The notes under the pieces: model-generated | The model's input: only the letters and a program-made list of their open reading frames with translations | Database searches by the model: none | Told to the model about the DNA's origin: nothing | From: Chryseobacterium tructae | GTDB taxonomy: Bacteria; Bacteroidota; Bacteroidia; Flavobacteriales; Weeksellaceae | Assembly: GCF_030409875.1 (NCBI RefSeq) | Contig: NZ_JAUFQR010000002.1 | Span: forward strand, 69,501 to 133,500 | DNA length: 64,000 nt | Direction of reading: 5' to 3' | Position numbers and translations under genes: made by a program | Part shown: piece after piece, positions 26,301-34,817 of the stretch | How positions within the stretch are numbered: position 1 is the stretch's first letter | Layout of the letters: the number at the start of each line of letters is the position of its first letter

Positions 26301-27064
26301 ATGAACGAATTCGTAGTATCAGAAATTAAAAATAATATTGCCGAAATTACATTCGGAACCCCAAAAAGTAATGCTCTTCCAGGAGCTATTTTAGAAAAAC
26401 TTGCCCAAACCATTTTAGAAGAAGGAGCTAAAGATGAGGTAAAAGCGATCTTAGTAAAAAGTGAAGGGGAAAAGGCATTCTGTGCAGGAGCAAGTTTTGA
26501 TGAACTTTTGGCTATTGAGGAGCTTGAGGCTTCAACAAAGTTTTTCGGAGGTTTTGCTAAAGTTCTGAATGCCATGAGAAATTGTGGAAAGATTGTAGTC
26601 GTAAGGGTTCAAGGAAAAACAACTGGCGGTGGAGTAGGAATTGCATGTGGTGCTGACTACTGTTTTGCAACAAAAGATTCTGCATTGGCACTTACAGAGA
26701 TCAATCTAGGAATCGGACCTTTCGTTATTGGGCCTTACGTAGAAAGAAAGATCGGAAATCACAATTTTCAGCAATGGCTATTGATGCCGATTTCAGATCC
26801 GCTGAGTGGGCAGAACAACATAATGTGTATCATTCTGTTTCAGATAATATCCAGGAAATGGATGAAAAGCTTGAGAAGTTCTTACAAACTCTAGCCTCAA
26901 GAAGCAAGGAAGCTTTGGCATTGATCAAAAAAGTTTCATGGGAAGGAACAGATCATTTTAACGAACTTATGCCGGCAAGAATTCACATGAGCGCAAGCCT
27001 TATTTTAGAAGATTCTGCAAAAAAGAATATTGAAGCCATCAAAGAAAGATTGAGAGCAAAATAA
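26301..27064 (+). CDS. Enoyl-CoA hydratase/isomerase family protein (one apparent frameshift)
   Basis: Crotonase-fold protein. N-terminal part has KSEGEKAFCAGASFDELLA and QGKTTGGGVGIACGADY (oxyanion loops) and LGIGPFVIGPYVERKIG. The frame breaks at 26765-26768: TTTT should be TTTTT, giving NFSAMAIDADFRSAEWAEQ. The repaired protein is 254 residues. It could provide the 2,3-dehydroadipyl-CoA hydratase (PaaF) step, which is otherwise missing from the paa cluster 7 kb upstream; this is inferred. A terminator follows. Confidence 0.85.
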
Positions 27065-27088
27065 TTTCTTTTTACGCAAAAGATATTC

Positions 27089-27109
27089 ACCGCTGATTAT
27101 TTCAGCGGT
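27089..27109 (+). terminator. Terminator of the enoyl-CoA hydratase gene
   Basis: ACCGCTGA / TCAGCGGT with a short loop, followed by seven T. Confidence 0.9.
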
Positions 27110-27268
27110 TTTTTTATTGATAGAAAATTGGGAAAGGTCTTTTATTACGGTATTATTAATGAAGTTTTTCAATCTGAAAATAAGGATAATAACTAATGAT
27201 TATTACTCTTATAACTTCAAGCTTCCATCATCTAAGTTCAAATTCATTTCCATAATTTTAAAAAAATA

Positions 27269-27299
27269 TTTTGCAGGTTCATAAAAAATTATAACTTTG
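27269..27299 (+). promoter_or_regulatory. Promoter of the membrane protein at 27318
   Basis: TTTTG (27269-27273), 18-base spacer, TAACTTTG (27292-27299), an exact -7 match. Start of transcription is expected near 27306. Confidence 0.6.
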
Positions 27300-27310
27300 T
27301 AATTCAAAGT
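27294..27310. promoter_or_regulatory. Palindromic motif ACTTTG-N5-CAAAGT, copy 1
   Basis: ACTTTGTAATTCAAAGT overlaps the -7 element and probable start site. The identical 17 bases plus TCTTT recur at 29048 upstream of the metallophosphoesterase gene. It is a candidate operator for the winged-helix protein encoded at 28735. Confidence 0.55.
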
Positions 27311-27317
27311 TCTTTTT

Positions 27318-27935
27318 ATGGATTCAAAAAATTATCACGAAGATTTATCCCATATCCGTTCCATGATGGAACGGTCTTCCAGATTTATTTCTTTAAGCGG
27401 TCTCTCCGGAGTGGTAGCAGGTGTAGTAGCACTTTTAGGTGCGGGGTATGCTTATTTTGCCATGGAAAGTAAAAAAGTAGGGTATATGCATACGGGCAGG
27501 CTTAGCTTTACTACTGACTTGGTTCATGAGCTTATCATCACAGGATTGGTAGTTTTAGTAGCAGCAGTTTTCAGTGGCTATATTTTTACAGCTAATAAAA
27601 GTAAAAAGAAAGGATTAAAGATCTGGGATGCCACTACCAAAAGACTTTTAGTTACCTTTGCAGTCCCGTTAGCAGCTGGAGGGATCTTTTGTGCAGCCCT
27701 TATTGAACATCATTTACTAGTATGGGTTGCTCCTACCACTTTAATCTTCTATGGACTGGGATTGATTAGTGCTGAAAGGTATACCTTGCCGGATGTAAAA
27801 TATCTGGGATATTGTGAAGTAGTCCTTGGGTTATTTTCCTTGTTTTTTCTGGGATGGGGATTATTTTTCTGGGCTGTAGGCTTTGGGATTTTGCATATTG
27901 TCTATGGGCTTATCATGCATAAGAAGTATCAATAA
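27318..27935 (+). CDS. Multi-pass inner-membrane protein, unknown
   Basis: 205 residues. After a hydrophilic start (MDSKNYHEDLSHIRSMMERSS) there are about six membrane segments, including LSGVVAGVVALLGAGYAYF, LIITGLVVLVAAVFSGYIF, LLVTFAVPLAAGGIFCAAL and LFSLFFLGWGLFFWAVGFG. No recognised catalytic motif. Its stop overlaps the next ATG (TAATG). Shared upstream motif with 29086 suggests co-regulation with the winged-helix/phosphoesterase set. Confidence 0.7.
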   Translation: MDSKNYHEDLSHIRSMMERSSRFISLSGLSGVVAGVVALLGAGYAYFAMESKKVGYMHTGRLSFTTDLVHELIITGLVVLVAAVFSGYIFTANKSKKKGLKIWDATTKRLLVTFAVPLAAGGIFCAALIEHHLLVWVAPTTLIFYGLGLISAERYTLPDVKYLGYCEVVLGLFSLFFLGWGLFFWAVGFGILHIVYGLIMHKKYQ

Positions 27936-28585
27936 TGGGAATTGGTTTTGTCATATTATTCCACCTTATCATTATAGCTATTTTGGCTTTCATATGTGCC
28001 ATAATAGGTTGTCTGCTTATTTATTTCATCAGTGGAAAAGAAAAAAGAAAACGGAAAGTGATATTGGTATGTATAGCTCCTTTTGTGGCATTTTATACTT
28101 TCTATATCGTTGGTATTATTGGATTATCCATAATATCAGAGAATAAAAAAGTAGATATCGGAATTGGGGATGCATGGTATATTCCTTTGAAAAATAATCA
28201 TCAACTGCTATTTATTGATATTCCGGAACAGGCGAGCATTAATAAAAACAATGGAGAAACTCAGATTTCAATGGTGGCAAGAATTGAAGAGAAAGGAAAT
28301 CAGATTTTCGGAAAAACTTTTGATAATGAGTATTTTTTGTTGGATACAAAAACAGATATGTTGAAAAAGTTTACTACAGAGAAAGAGTTGGTTACGCTTC
28401 ATTCAGATAAGAAACTCAAGTTGGAGGATGTTACAAAATTTTATTCAGAAAGAAAAAATAATATAATGGGATACTGGCCTCTGTTGATAGTATTCTTGTC
28501 TCTCATAATCAGCATTGGAGTGGTATATATATTAAAGTTAGTATTTAATCTTTTAATATTTGAAAAATCATCATATGTGTCATAA
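27935..28585 (+). CDS. Hypothetical membrane protein
   Basis: 216 residues, two N-terminal membrane helices (FVILFHLIIIAILAFICAII, then FVAFYTFYIVGIIGLSII), a soluble domain of about 110 residues (GIGDAWYIPLKNNHQLLFIDIPE...) and one C-terminal helix (LLIVFLSLIISIGVVYIL). Start overlaps the previous stop by one base. I do not recognise the soluble domain. Confidence 0.65.
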   Translation: MGIGFVILFHLIIIAILAFICAIIGCLLIYFISGKEKRKRKVILVCIAPFVAFYTFYIVGIIGLSIISENKKVDIGIGDAWYIPLKNNHQLLFIDIPEQASINKNNGETQISMVARIEEKGNQIFGKTFDNEYFLLDTKTDMLKKFTTEKELVTLHSDKKLKLEDVTKFYSERKNNIMGYWPLLIVFLSLIISIGVVYILKLVFNLLIFEKSSYVS

Positions 28586-28734
28586 ATAGGGCTTTTCGGA
28601 AGGAAAAAAAATTAATCCCTATTTTTGCACCGTTTTTTGAAACAAAAAAAGTGGTAAAACTATATCAGCAAAGGATTAATGAGAATGAAAAAATAGTCAC
28701 ATTTTGACTGTTTTAGAATAAATAAGATAAAGAA

Positions 28735-29025
28735 ATGATCAAAATAAGTCAACTCAATAAAGAATTTGAAAGTCGTGTAAGATTGGGCATTATGTCTGTT
28801 CTTATGGTGAACGACTGGGTTGATTTCTCTGAAATGAAAGGATTGTTGGAGATTACAGACGGAAATCTTGCCAGTCATAGTAATGCCCTTGAAAAAGTGG
28901 GATATATTGAAGTGAAAAAAGAATTTGTAGGGAAGAAACCTAAAACCTCTTATCGAGTTACGCAGAATGGGAGACAAGCTTTTACAGATCATCTGGATGC
29001 GCTTGAAAAACTATTGGGACGCTAG
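28735..29025 (+). CDS. Winged-helix transcriptional regulator (HTH_34-like)
   Basis: 96 residues, almost entirely one winged helix: ESRVRLGIMSVLMVNDWVDFSEM, recognition region TDGNLASHSNALEKVGYIEVKK, wing FVGKKPKTSYRVTQNG. Belongs to the ArsR/MarR-like group that in Bacteroidota often sits beside membrane proteins. No ligand domain. Likely binds the ACTTTG-N5-CAAAGT motif found at 27294 and 29048; this is inferred from proximity and symmetry only. Confidence 0.85.
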   Translation: MIKISQLNKEFESRVRLGIMSVLMVNDWVDFSEMKGLLEITDGNLASHSNALEKVGYIEVKKEFVGKKPKTSYRVTQNGRQAFTDHLDALEKLLGR

Positions 29026-29047
29026 TCCTATATTTTTTTGAATTTTT

Positions 29048-29064
29048 ACTTTGTAATTCAAAGT
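29048..29064. promoter_or_regulatory. Palindromic motif ACTTTG-N5-CAAAGT, copy 2
   Basis: Same 17 bases as 27294-27310, 22 bases upstream of the ATG at 29086, and both copies are followed by TCTTT. There is no well-placed -33 element here, so conservation fits an operator better than a promoter alone. Confidence 0.55.
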
Positions 29065-29085
29065 TCTTTGTTTTAAATAAATATC

Positions 29086-29925
29086 ATGAATAGGAAAACA
29101 TTTTTAAAAAAGATTTTACAGATTTCAGTGCTGGGAGCTTTTCCGGGATTGTATTCATGGCAGGTAGAGCCGTTTTGGGTGGAATTTGTTCAGAGAAAGC
29201 TTCCTGTGAAAAACTTACCTAAGGCTTTGGATGGGAAAATACTGATGCAGATTTCCGATTTGCATGTAGGAGCTCGCTTCGATTGGAATTTTTTAATTGA
29301 TTCTTTTCAAAAAGCTAAACAATACAAACCGGATTTTGTAGTGTATACGGGAGATTTTGTAAATCATGGAACATCTCAGGAACAGGAAGATCTAAAAAAA
29401 GTAATGGAAAACTGTGTACTGGGTACTTTAGCAACCTTTGGAATCTTAGGAAATCATGATTACGGAGAAAATTGGGAGGATGCAGAATGTTCAGAAAAAG
29501 TATGTGATACTCTTAGTAACTCAGGGATTACAATGCTTAGGAATGCCCAACAGGAAAGTCATGGTTTACATTTTATAGGATTTGAAGATCTATGGTCACC
29601 TTATTTTCACCCTTCAGAAGTGATGGCACAGTATAATCCTTCAAAAGCCAATATTGTGCTTTGTCATAATCCAGATGCTTGTGATAAGAACATCTGGAAT
29701 GGTTATCAAGGCTGGATTTTGAGTGGCCATACCCATGGCGGACAATGCAGAATTCCGGGAATCGTTACTCCCATACTTCCGGTAAAAAATAAAGAATATA
29801 TATCCGGAGAGATTGATCTGAAAGATGGAAGAATGTTGTATATCAATCGTGCTCTTGGACATTCTTTCCAAGTAAGATTTATGGTTCGCCCCGAAATCAC
29901 TGTTTTTACATTAACTCAAGCTTAA
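29086..29925 (+). CDS. Membrane-anchored metallophosphoesterase (YkuE/LpxG-like)
   Basis: 279 residues. Residues about 8-27 form a signal anchor (KKILQISVLGAFPGLYSW). All calcineurin-like metal motifs are present: SDLH (in LMQISDLHVGARF), GD (VVYTGDFVNHG), GNHD, the lone His in LCHNPDACD, and GHTHGGQC. Such proteins hydrolyse phosphodiesters or pyrophosphates at the membrane, for example UDP-diacylglucosamine; the substrate here is unknown. First gene of a probable operon running to 33440. Confidence 0.88.
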   Translation: MNRKTFLKKILQISVLGAFPGLYSWQVEPFWVEFVQRKLPVKNLPKALDGKILMQISDLHVGARFDWNFLIDSFQKAKQYKPDFVVYTGDFVNHGTSQEQEDLKKVMENCVLGTLATFGILGNHDYGENWEDAECSEKVCDTLSNSGITMLRNAQQESHGLHFIGFEDLWSPYFHPSEVMAQYNPSKANIVLCHNPDACDKNIWNGYQGWILSGHTHGGQCRIPGIVTPILPVKNKEYISGEIDLKDGRMLYINRALGHSFQVRFMVRPEITVFTLTQA

Positions 29926-29937
29926 AAAATTAATTAA

Positions 29938-30234
29938 ATGAAAAACAAAGAAATCATCAACCTTGGAAAATCCATATTTGGAGTATTTTTTATACTGGGA
30001 ACAATCTTCCTTTTAGGAGGAGTAATAACCAGAGATGAAGTATTTGCTAGAGCAGGCTATATACTGTTTTATTTCGGAGTGCCGGCAAATCTGTTGTGTG
30101 TATTATCCTTTTTGATTTACGGTATAATACATCGTCCGAAATTTTTAGCCTGCTTAAAGACAGTTGGTATACTCTCAATCAATATTCCCATTGCAATTCT
30201 ATATGGGGCAATAGGGATCAGTTTATTTTATTAA
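29938..30234 (+). CDS. Small four-helix membrane protein, paralog 1
   Basis: 98 residues: NLGKSIFGVFFILGTIFLLGG, a second and third helix (YILFYFGVPANLLCVLSFLIYGII) and a last one (GILSINIPIAILYGAIGI). It aligns along its whole length with the next protein (NLGKavFGVFF; IPfAILYiiIG), so the two are tandem duplicates. Function unknown. Confidence 0.7.
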   Translation: MKNKEIINLGKSIFGVFFILGTIFLLGGVITRDEVFARAGYILFYFGVPANLLCVLSFLIYGIIHRPKFLACLKTVGILSINIPIAILYGAIGISLFY

Positions 30235-30246
30235 ATTATTCAAAAG

Positions 30247-30543
30247 ATGTCAGAAAGAAATATTTTAAATTTAGGAAAAGCTGTATTTGGCGTGTTTTTC
30301 CTCATAGGAAACATTTGCCTTTTCGGATATATTTTAACTAAAGATTTCAAATTTGCAAGTCTGGGCTTTTTAATTGTTAGCTATGGGGCTGCTTTCAACC
30401 TCATTGTTTTAGCAGGTCTCATGCTCTACGGATTGATCGATAAGAATAAAACCAAAACCTGCTTTCAGTCAGCAGGATATCTTCTCATTATTATACCCTT
30501 TGCTATTCTTTATATCATAATAGGTTGGGATCTTGTTTTTTAA
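30247..30543 (+). CDS. Small four-helix membrane protein, paralog 2
   Basis: 98 residues, same length and layout as the preceding protein: NLGKAVFGVFFLIGNICLFGY, FLIVSYGAAFNLIVLAGLMLYGL and LLIIIPFAILYIIIGW. It is 12 bases downstream of paralog 1. Confidence 0.7.
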   Translation: MSERNILNLGKAVFGVFFLIGNICLFGYILTKDFKFASLGFLIVSYGAAFNLIVLAGLMLYGLIDKNKTKTCFQSAGYLLIIIPFAILYIIIGWDLVF

Positions 30544-30555
30544 AATACATGCACT

Positions 30556-31041
30556 ATGAAAAAAATACGTGTTCAGTTTCTGCTTTTTGTATACGATAAA
30601 ACTCAAAAACTATACAGAAAATACTTTAAAAAGAAAAAAAGGCAATGGCAGTTCAATGAAAGGCAGCTGCTGGAATTTCAGGAAGATTCACTGGGAAGAA
30701 AGCTAGGAGAATTCTACCACAAACACGGGTTTTCTATGATCCCTAAAATGGAAAATCACGATGTTCATCATCTCATTACTGATTGTGGAACCAACTTCGA
30801 GGATGAAATTGCCATGCAATACCTCTTGTTAGGAAACGGAAAACTCAATGCCCATCTTTTAGCAGCTATTGTACTGGGAACCTTGATTCTGCCGGAATAT
30901 ATCAAAATATATGGTAAAGCTTACAGGAAAGGGCAAACGATGAGGGCTTTTCATCAATGGGACTTCGAAGGTTTACTTTGGCAGAACTTTGAGCATCTGA
31001 AAGACTTTATCCAACAGAAAGATCCGGTTGCTTTACATTAA
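30556..31041 (+). CDS. COQ4-like protein
   Basis: 161 residues, no signal peptide. It contains the COQ4 metal motif HDxxHx11E: H-D-V-H-H followed after eleven residues by Glu in NHDVHHLITDCGTNFEDE, plus the AMQYLLLGNGKLNAHLLA helix typical of COQ4. COQ4 acts in ubiquinone synthesis as C1 hydroxylase/decarboxylase, but flavobacteria make menaquinone, so the substrate here must differ. It sits in the middle of a membrane-protein operon. Confidence 0.75.
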   Translation: MKKIRVQFLLFVYDKTQKLYRKYFKKKKRQWQFNERQLLEFQEDSLGRKLGEFYHKHGFSMIPKMENHDVHHLITDCGTNFEDEIAMQYLLLGNGKLNAHLLAAIVLGTLILPEYIKIYGKAYRKGQTMRAFHQWDFEGLLWQNFEHLKDFIQQKDPVALH

Positions 31042-31346
31042 AAACGCATCATATAGAAAATATAAAGTTCAGTTCTACCGGGAAATATACTTTTGCTATC
31101 TCTCTTGGTCTGGGAACATTTTTGTTTTTATTATTTTTTATCACTAGAAGTGAATATTTGCTGGTTTGCGGATTAATGTATGTAATCCTTGCAGTACTTG
31201 TGAACGTAACAGTACTTTTATGTGAACTGATTGTTTTTCTGCTGGACATTTCTGAAAGAAAAGACTCAGGAAACTCTGTTCTCCTTTTATTGGCAAATAT
31301 TCCAATTGCAGTAATATATCTCCTAACCATTTTCAATTTTTGTTAA
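31041..31346 (+). CDS. Third small membrane protein; start not identifiable
   Basis: The frame is open from about 30993 to the stop at 31344-31346 and encodes KTHHIENIKFSSTGKYTFA, then three or four membrane helices (LGLGTFLFLLFFI, LLVCGLMYVILAVLVNVTVLL, LLLLANIPIAVIYLLTI). The last resembles the NIPIAILY helix of the two upstream paralogs. No ATG or GTG precedes the helices; the first TTG (31122) cuts helix 1. Either the start codon has been lost or miscalled, or this is a decaying third paralog. Confidence 0.5.
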   Translation, partial: KTHHIENIKFSSTGKYTFAISLGLGTFLFLLFFITRSEYLLVCGLMYVILAVLVNVTVLLCELIVFLLDISERKDSGNSVLLLLANIPIAVIYLLTIFNFC

Positions 31347-31370
31347 ACTAACTTCTAATTATTATATACT

Positions 31371-32741
31371 ATGAAAACACATCACTATATATTTTTAACA
31401 ACAGCTCTGTTTGTTATCCTTTTCTACGATCAGGACATGGGGCTGAATTTTGGAATCCTTGGGATTCTATATACAATTCTGAATTTCTTTAAAACTCCTC
31501 AAAAAAACAAAACCAGGGTATTTTACTTGCTTACAGGGACAAGTTTACTTTCGGGAGTTGCATTTGCATGGTATGGTGACTTTCCGTCATTCCTGGCAGT
31601 GGCCAGTTCGCTTCTTTTATTAGCTTATAAATCAAGGAACAGGAAAATGAAGATCCTTTTTTTAATTCCTGTTTTTATAACCAATGGCTGTACTTCAATC
31701 TGCAGAATTTTTATGTTGGATAAATGGCTGCCTCAAAAGAATATTCCGGGAATGTGGCAGAAGATCATGGCCTTTGTACTCATTCCTTTAGTTCTTATTT
31801 CCGTCTTCTTTGGAATTTATGCCACAGGGAGTGATCATTTTGCAGCTCTTTTTACAGATTATGAACTGGATCTCAATCTTTGGCAGGTCTTCTGTCTTAC
31901 CGTTTTAGGCTTTTTAATCGCTTTTAATTTCTGGAACTTCGCGGTGGAAAAATTGATCTATAAAAACCATCACTTTTTGGATAATGACTTTCAGAAAAGT
32001 GTTCAGATTCCTAAATCAACCTATTCGTTCCTTGATCTGGATGCAGAAAGAATGAGTGGTGTAATATCTTTCTTCTGTCTGAATATTTTGCTGGTATTCT
32101 TCATTATCACCTATAATTATGAACAGTTTTATGAAGTTTCCAAAACACCGGTTCAGCTTTCAGAAGAAACTCATGAACGTGTCAATGCAGTTATCATGTC
32201 TATTGTAATGGCTATCCTGGTCATTATGTTTTACTTTAAATCAGGATTCAATTTTGATCCTAAAGCCAAGCTGCTGAAAATTTTAGCTAAAGTCTGGATT
32301 GTTTTAAATGCTGTATTGATCCTCTCTGCAGCAGCCAAAAACTATGAATATATCGTCAACTATGCCTTTACTTATAAAAGATTGGGTGTTTTTGCATTCC
32401 TTCTTTTATCTCTGGTGGGACTTGGTTTAACCTTCATTAAAATTCAAAGACAAAAAAGAAATGCCTTCCTCTTCAATACCATGGCGTGGTATCTTTATGG
32501 AACCATTTTGATTTGCAGCTATATCAACTGGGGTGGTTTTATTACTTCACAGAATATGAAGCGAAAAGATTTTGCGGTGAATTATCATTTGGGATCTGTT
32601 AACTTCAGCGAAAAAGGTTTGTTGAAATATGCAGATGAAAAGAATAATCAAAAGCTTAAAAGAGCTCTTCAGGACAAAATCAAAGGAGAAAAGTCAAAAT
32701 CTTTCCTTTCAAAGATCATCTATTATCAAACCATCAAATAA
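31371..32741 (+). CDS. DUF4153/DUF4173-like polytopic membrane protein
   Basis: 456 residues with about eleven membrane segments. The C-terminal third (NYAFTYKRLGVFAFLLLSL, then FLFNTMAWYLYGTILICSYINW) matches the DUF4153/DUF4173 pattern, ending in a soluble tail (NYHLGSVNFSEKGLLKYA). Members are integral membrane proteins of unknown role, often beside small regulators. Same operon as its neighbours (24- and 12-base gaps). Confidence 0.75.
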   Translation: MKTHHYIFLTTALFVILFYDQDMGLNFGILGILYTILNFFKTPQKNKTRVFYLLTGTSLLSGVAFAWYGDFPSFLAVASSLLLLAYKSRNRKMKILFLIPVFITNGCTSICRIFMLDKWLPQKNIPGMWQKIMAFVLIPLVLISVFFGIYATGSDHFAALFTDYELDLNLWQVFCLTVLGFLIAFNFWNFAVEKLIYKNHHFLDNDFQKSVQIPKSTYSFLDLDAERMSGVISFFCLNILLVFFIITYNYEQFYEVSKTPVQLSEETHERVNAVIMSIVMAILVIMFYFKSGFNFDPKAKLLKILAKVWIVLNAVLILSAAAKNYEYIVNYAFTYKRLGVFAFLLLSLVGLGLTFIKIQRQKRNAFLFNTMAWYLYGTILICSYINWGGFITSQNMKRKDFAVNYHLGSVNFSEKGLLKYADEKNNQKLKRALQDKIKGEKSKSFLSKIIYYQTIK

Positions 32742-32753
32742 AAATAAAACAAG

Positions 32754-33440
32754 ATGAAAAAGTTAATGGAATCTCCAAGATTTAAAATGAATTCTTTGTT
32801 GATATTAATGACCCTGTTCTGTTTCAGCCTTTCCCTTTTCAGGTATTATATCAGCGAAACAAAAGTATTTTTATTTCTGAACTGGAATCTGTTTCTGGCA
32901 TGGATCCCTTTATTTCTAAGTACTTTTATATTGGCATTCAATATTAAAAGCAAAATATCCCTTGCTTTGATCATTATTGTCTGGATCTTATTTTTCCCAA
33001 ATTCACCCTATATCCTGACCGATCTTTTTCATTTAAAAGTAAGAAATACAATTCCTATCTGGTATGATCTGATTGTAATACTTTCTTATGCCTGGACAGG
33101 GCTTATCTGTGGGTTTTTAAGCCTTAATGATATTGAAAAACTTCTGTCAGGTTACAGTAAACAAAAAGTTATCAATGGAATTGTAGTCCTCTTTCTTTTT
33201 ATGAGCAGCTTTGGAGTGTATCTGGGAAGATTTCTAAGATGGAACAGCTGGGATGTCCTGAATAATCCTTTTGGATTGTTTAATGATATTGTCGTACGAT
33301 TTATATATCCGCTGGAGTACACAAAAACCTGGGGTGTTACCCTTTTAATGGGAATTATGCTCAATTTTATGTATTTCACTTTTAAACTGATTAGAAATAA
33401 TAGCGGGGAGCCTGTTCAGTCTAAAAATCTAGTCGGTTAA
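32754..33440 (+). CDS. DUF1361 family membrane protein
   Basis: 228 residues, six or seven membrane helices. The signature WILFFPNSPYILTDLFHL and the region IPIWYDLIVILSYAWTGL are typical of DUF1361. Last gene of the apparent operon that starts at 29086. Function unknown. Confidence 0.82.
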   Translation: MKKLMESPRFKMNSLLILMTLFCFSLSLFRYYISETKVFLFLNWNLFLAWIPLFLSTFILAFNIKSKISLALIIIVWILFFPNSPYILTDLFHLKVRNTIPIWYDLIVILSYAWTGLICGFLSLNDIEKLLSGYSKQKVINGIVVLFLFMSSFGVYLGRFLRWNSWDVLNNPFGLFNDIVVRFIYPLEYTKTWGVTLLMGIMLNFMYFTFKLIRNNSGEPVQSKNLVG

Positions 33441-33618
33441 AAGAGTTGGAACAATTTTAGCATTTAAAAAAGACTGATTAACCAGGATTGAATTGAAAAG
33501 GGAAATTTGAACATTGATAATTTCTAATGAAACAGGGTTCAGAAGTATGGAAGACTATAATAACTTCCATCTTCCAGCCTCCATCTTCCAATTTTTTCCA
33601 ATCTTAAAATTGATTATT
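33441..33618. repeat. Spacer with CTTCCATC word repeats
   Basis: ATGGAAGACTATAATAACTT is followed by repeated CTTCCATC / CTTCCAGC words (33561-33595), making a partial inverted repeat like the paa spacers. An upstream in-frame start for the next gene lies here but is rejected because its lipoprotein signal begins at 33619. Confidence 0.4.
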
Positions 33619-34158
33619 ATGAAAAAAAGCTTATTGTTAATACCATTGATTATTATTTCATGTAAAAAAGATCCTGCTGTGGCAGATGTATCTCAAAAGG
33701 ATTCAACGATCGTAACTGAAATGCCGGACTCTGTTTATAAAGCAGATTCTGTAGCGCTGAGAAAGAAAGATTCAATCATTAACAATGCTCCTGCTACTAA
33801 GGAAGTTTTACAAAAAGGAGTAATGAGAAGTGAGAAAGAAGGGCAGATCGTAAGAACGGCAGATGCATCTCAGCTTCCTTTCACAATAGGTGAAGAATTC
33901 AAAAAAGATGATCAGGAACTGGTTTTAAAGCTAACCCATTTTGAACAATCTCATATCAAGGCAAAAATCTCAACAAAAGAAAAAGAATTTAATATCAGAT
34001 TCAATCAGATAAAACTTCCTAATGGAAATTATGATGGCCCATTCGGAAGAGAACTTACTTATGAAATTCCTGAAAAAGGAGAAGTATGGCTGATTATTGG
34101 AAAAAGTAATATGGCTTCCGGGAATACCAAAGGACATTTTACAGTGAGTATTGAATAG
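33619..34158 (+). CDS. Hypothetical lipoprotein
   Basis: 179 residues from the ATG at 33619. The lipobox is LIIISC (Cys about 14) followed by KKDPAVADVSQ. The middle is lysine/serine-rich and disordered; residues about 95-179 form a beta-rich domain (PFTIGEEFKKDDQELVLKLT). No family recognised. Confidence 0.7.
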   Translation: MKKSLLLIPLIIISCKKDPAVADVSQKDSTIVTEMPDSVYKADSVALRKKDSIINNAPATKEVLQKGVMRSEKEGQIVRTADASQLPFTIGEEFKKDDQELVLKLTHFEQSHIKAKISTKEKEFNIRFNQIKLPNGNYDGPFGRELTYEIPEKGEVWLIIGKSNMASGNTKGHFTVSIE

Positions 34159-34217
34159 TTTTTATCATTTTGGTACAGTTTCTGCAAATTGATAGAAGAA
34201 GTTTAAATTTAAAAATT

Positions 34218-34730
34218 ATGAAAAATATAGTTCTAACAGCAATGGCCGCTTCAGCTGTACTTGTAAGTTGCGGAACCGTACAGTCGCTCGTTCAGAATAC
34301 ATTCCCATATACAACGAATGTTTTAGTTTCTACAGGGGTACCTGTTGATAAAGAAGTTTCTTCAACGGCAACAGCTACCAATGTACAAACATGGTTTGGA
34401 GGAAATAATAATGCCCAGATCAAAGATGTAAGAATCTCTGATGCTAAAATTTCTGTGGCATCTCCTTCCGGAGGAAATCTAAGTGCATTTAAAACGATTA
34501 AAATATATGTTTCATCCAACGGAACAGGGGAAAGGCTCATCGCATCCCGTTCCAATATCTCTACCAATTCATCCAGCATGAGCTTGGATTTGAATGATAC
34601 AGGATTCTTGGATAGCATTGTAAAAAGCTCAGGGCTTACTGTAAGAACCGTTTATGAATTGAAGAACCAAACATCTTCAGATATGAACATTAAAGTTGCC
34701 CTTAATTTCAGCAGTGTTCCTGCAAAATAA
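34218..34730 (+). CDS. Hypothetical lipoprotein
   Basis: 170 residues from the ATG at 34218, lipobox VLVSC (Cys about 18) in AASAVLVSCGTVQSL. The rest is a beta-strand-rich domain (YTTNVLVSTGVPV, FKTIKIYVSSNGTGERLI, LKNQTSSDMNIKVALNF). It may be an outer-membrane or periplasmic protein of unknown role. A strong terminator follows. Confidence 0.72.
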   Translation: MKNIVLTAMAASAVLVSCGTVQSLVQNTFPYTTNVLVSTGVPVDKEVSSTATATNVQTWFGGNNNAQIKDVRISDAKISVASPSGGNLSAFKTIKIYVSSNGTGERLIASRSNISTNSSSMSLDLNDTGFLDSIVKSSGLTVRTVYELKNQTSSDMNIKVALNFSSVPAK

Positions 34731-34757
34731 TTTTGTACAAACAGTCTATGACTAAAA

Positions 34758-34788
34758 AAACTCCTTTCAAAATACTGAAAGGAGTTTT
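34758..34788. terminator. Terminator after 34730
   Basis: ACTCCTTTCA / TGAAAGGAGT with A and T runs outside both arms, so it can work on both strands. It separates the lipoprotein gene from the leftward S8 peptidase gene. Confidence 0.88.
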
Positions 34789-34817
34789 TTGCTTTAAAGG
34801 AAAATATTGTCTCTTAA

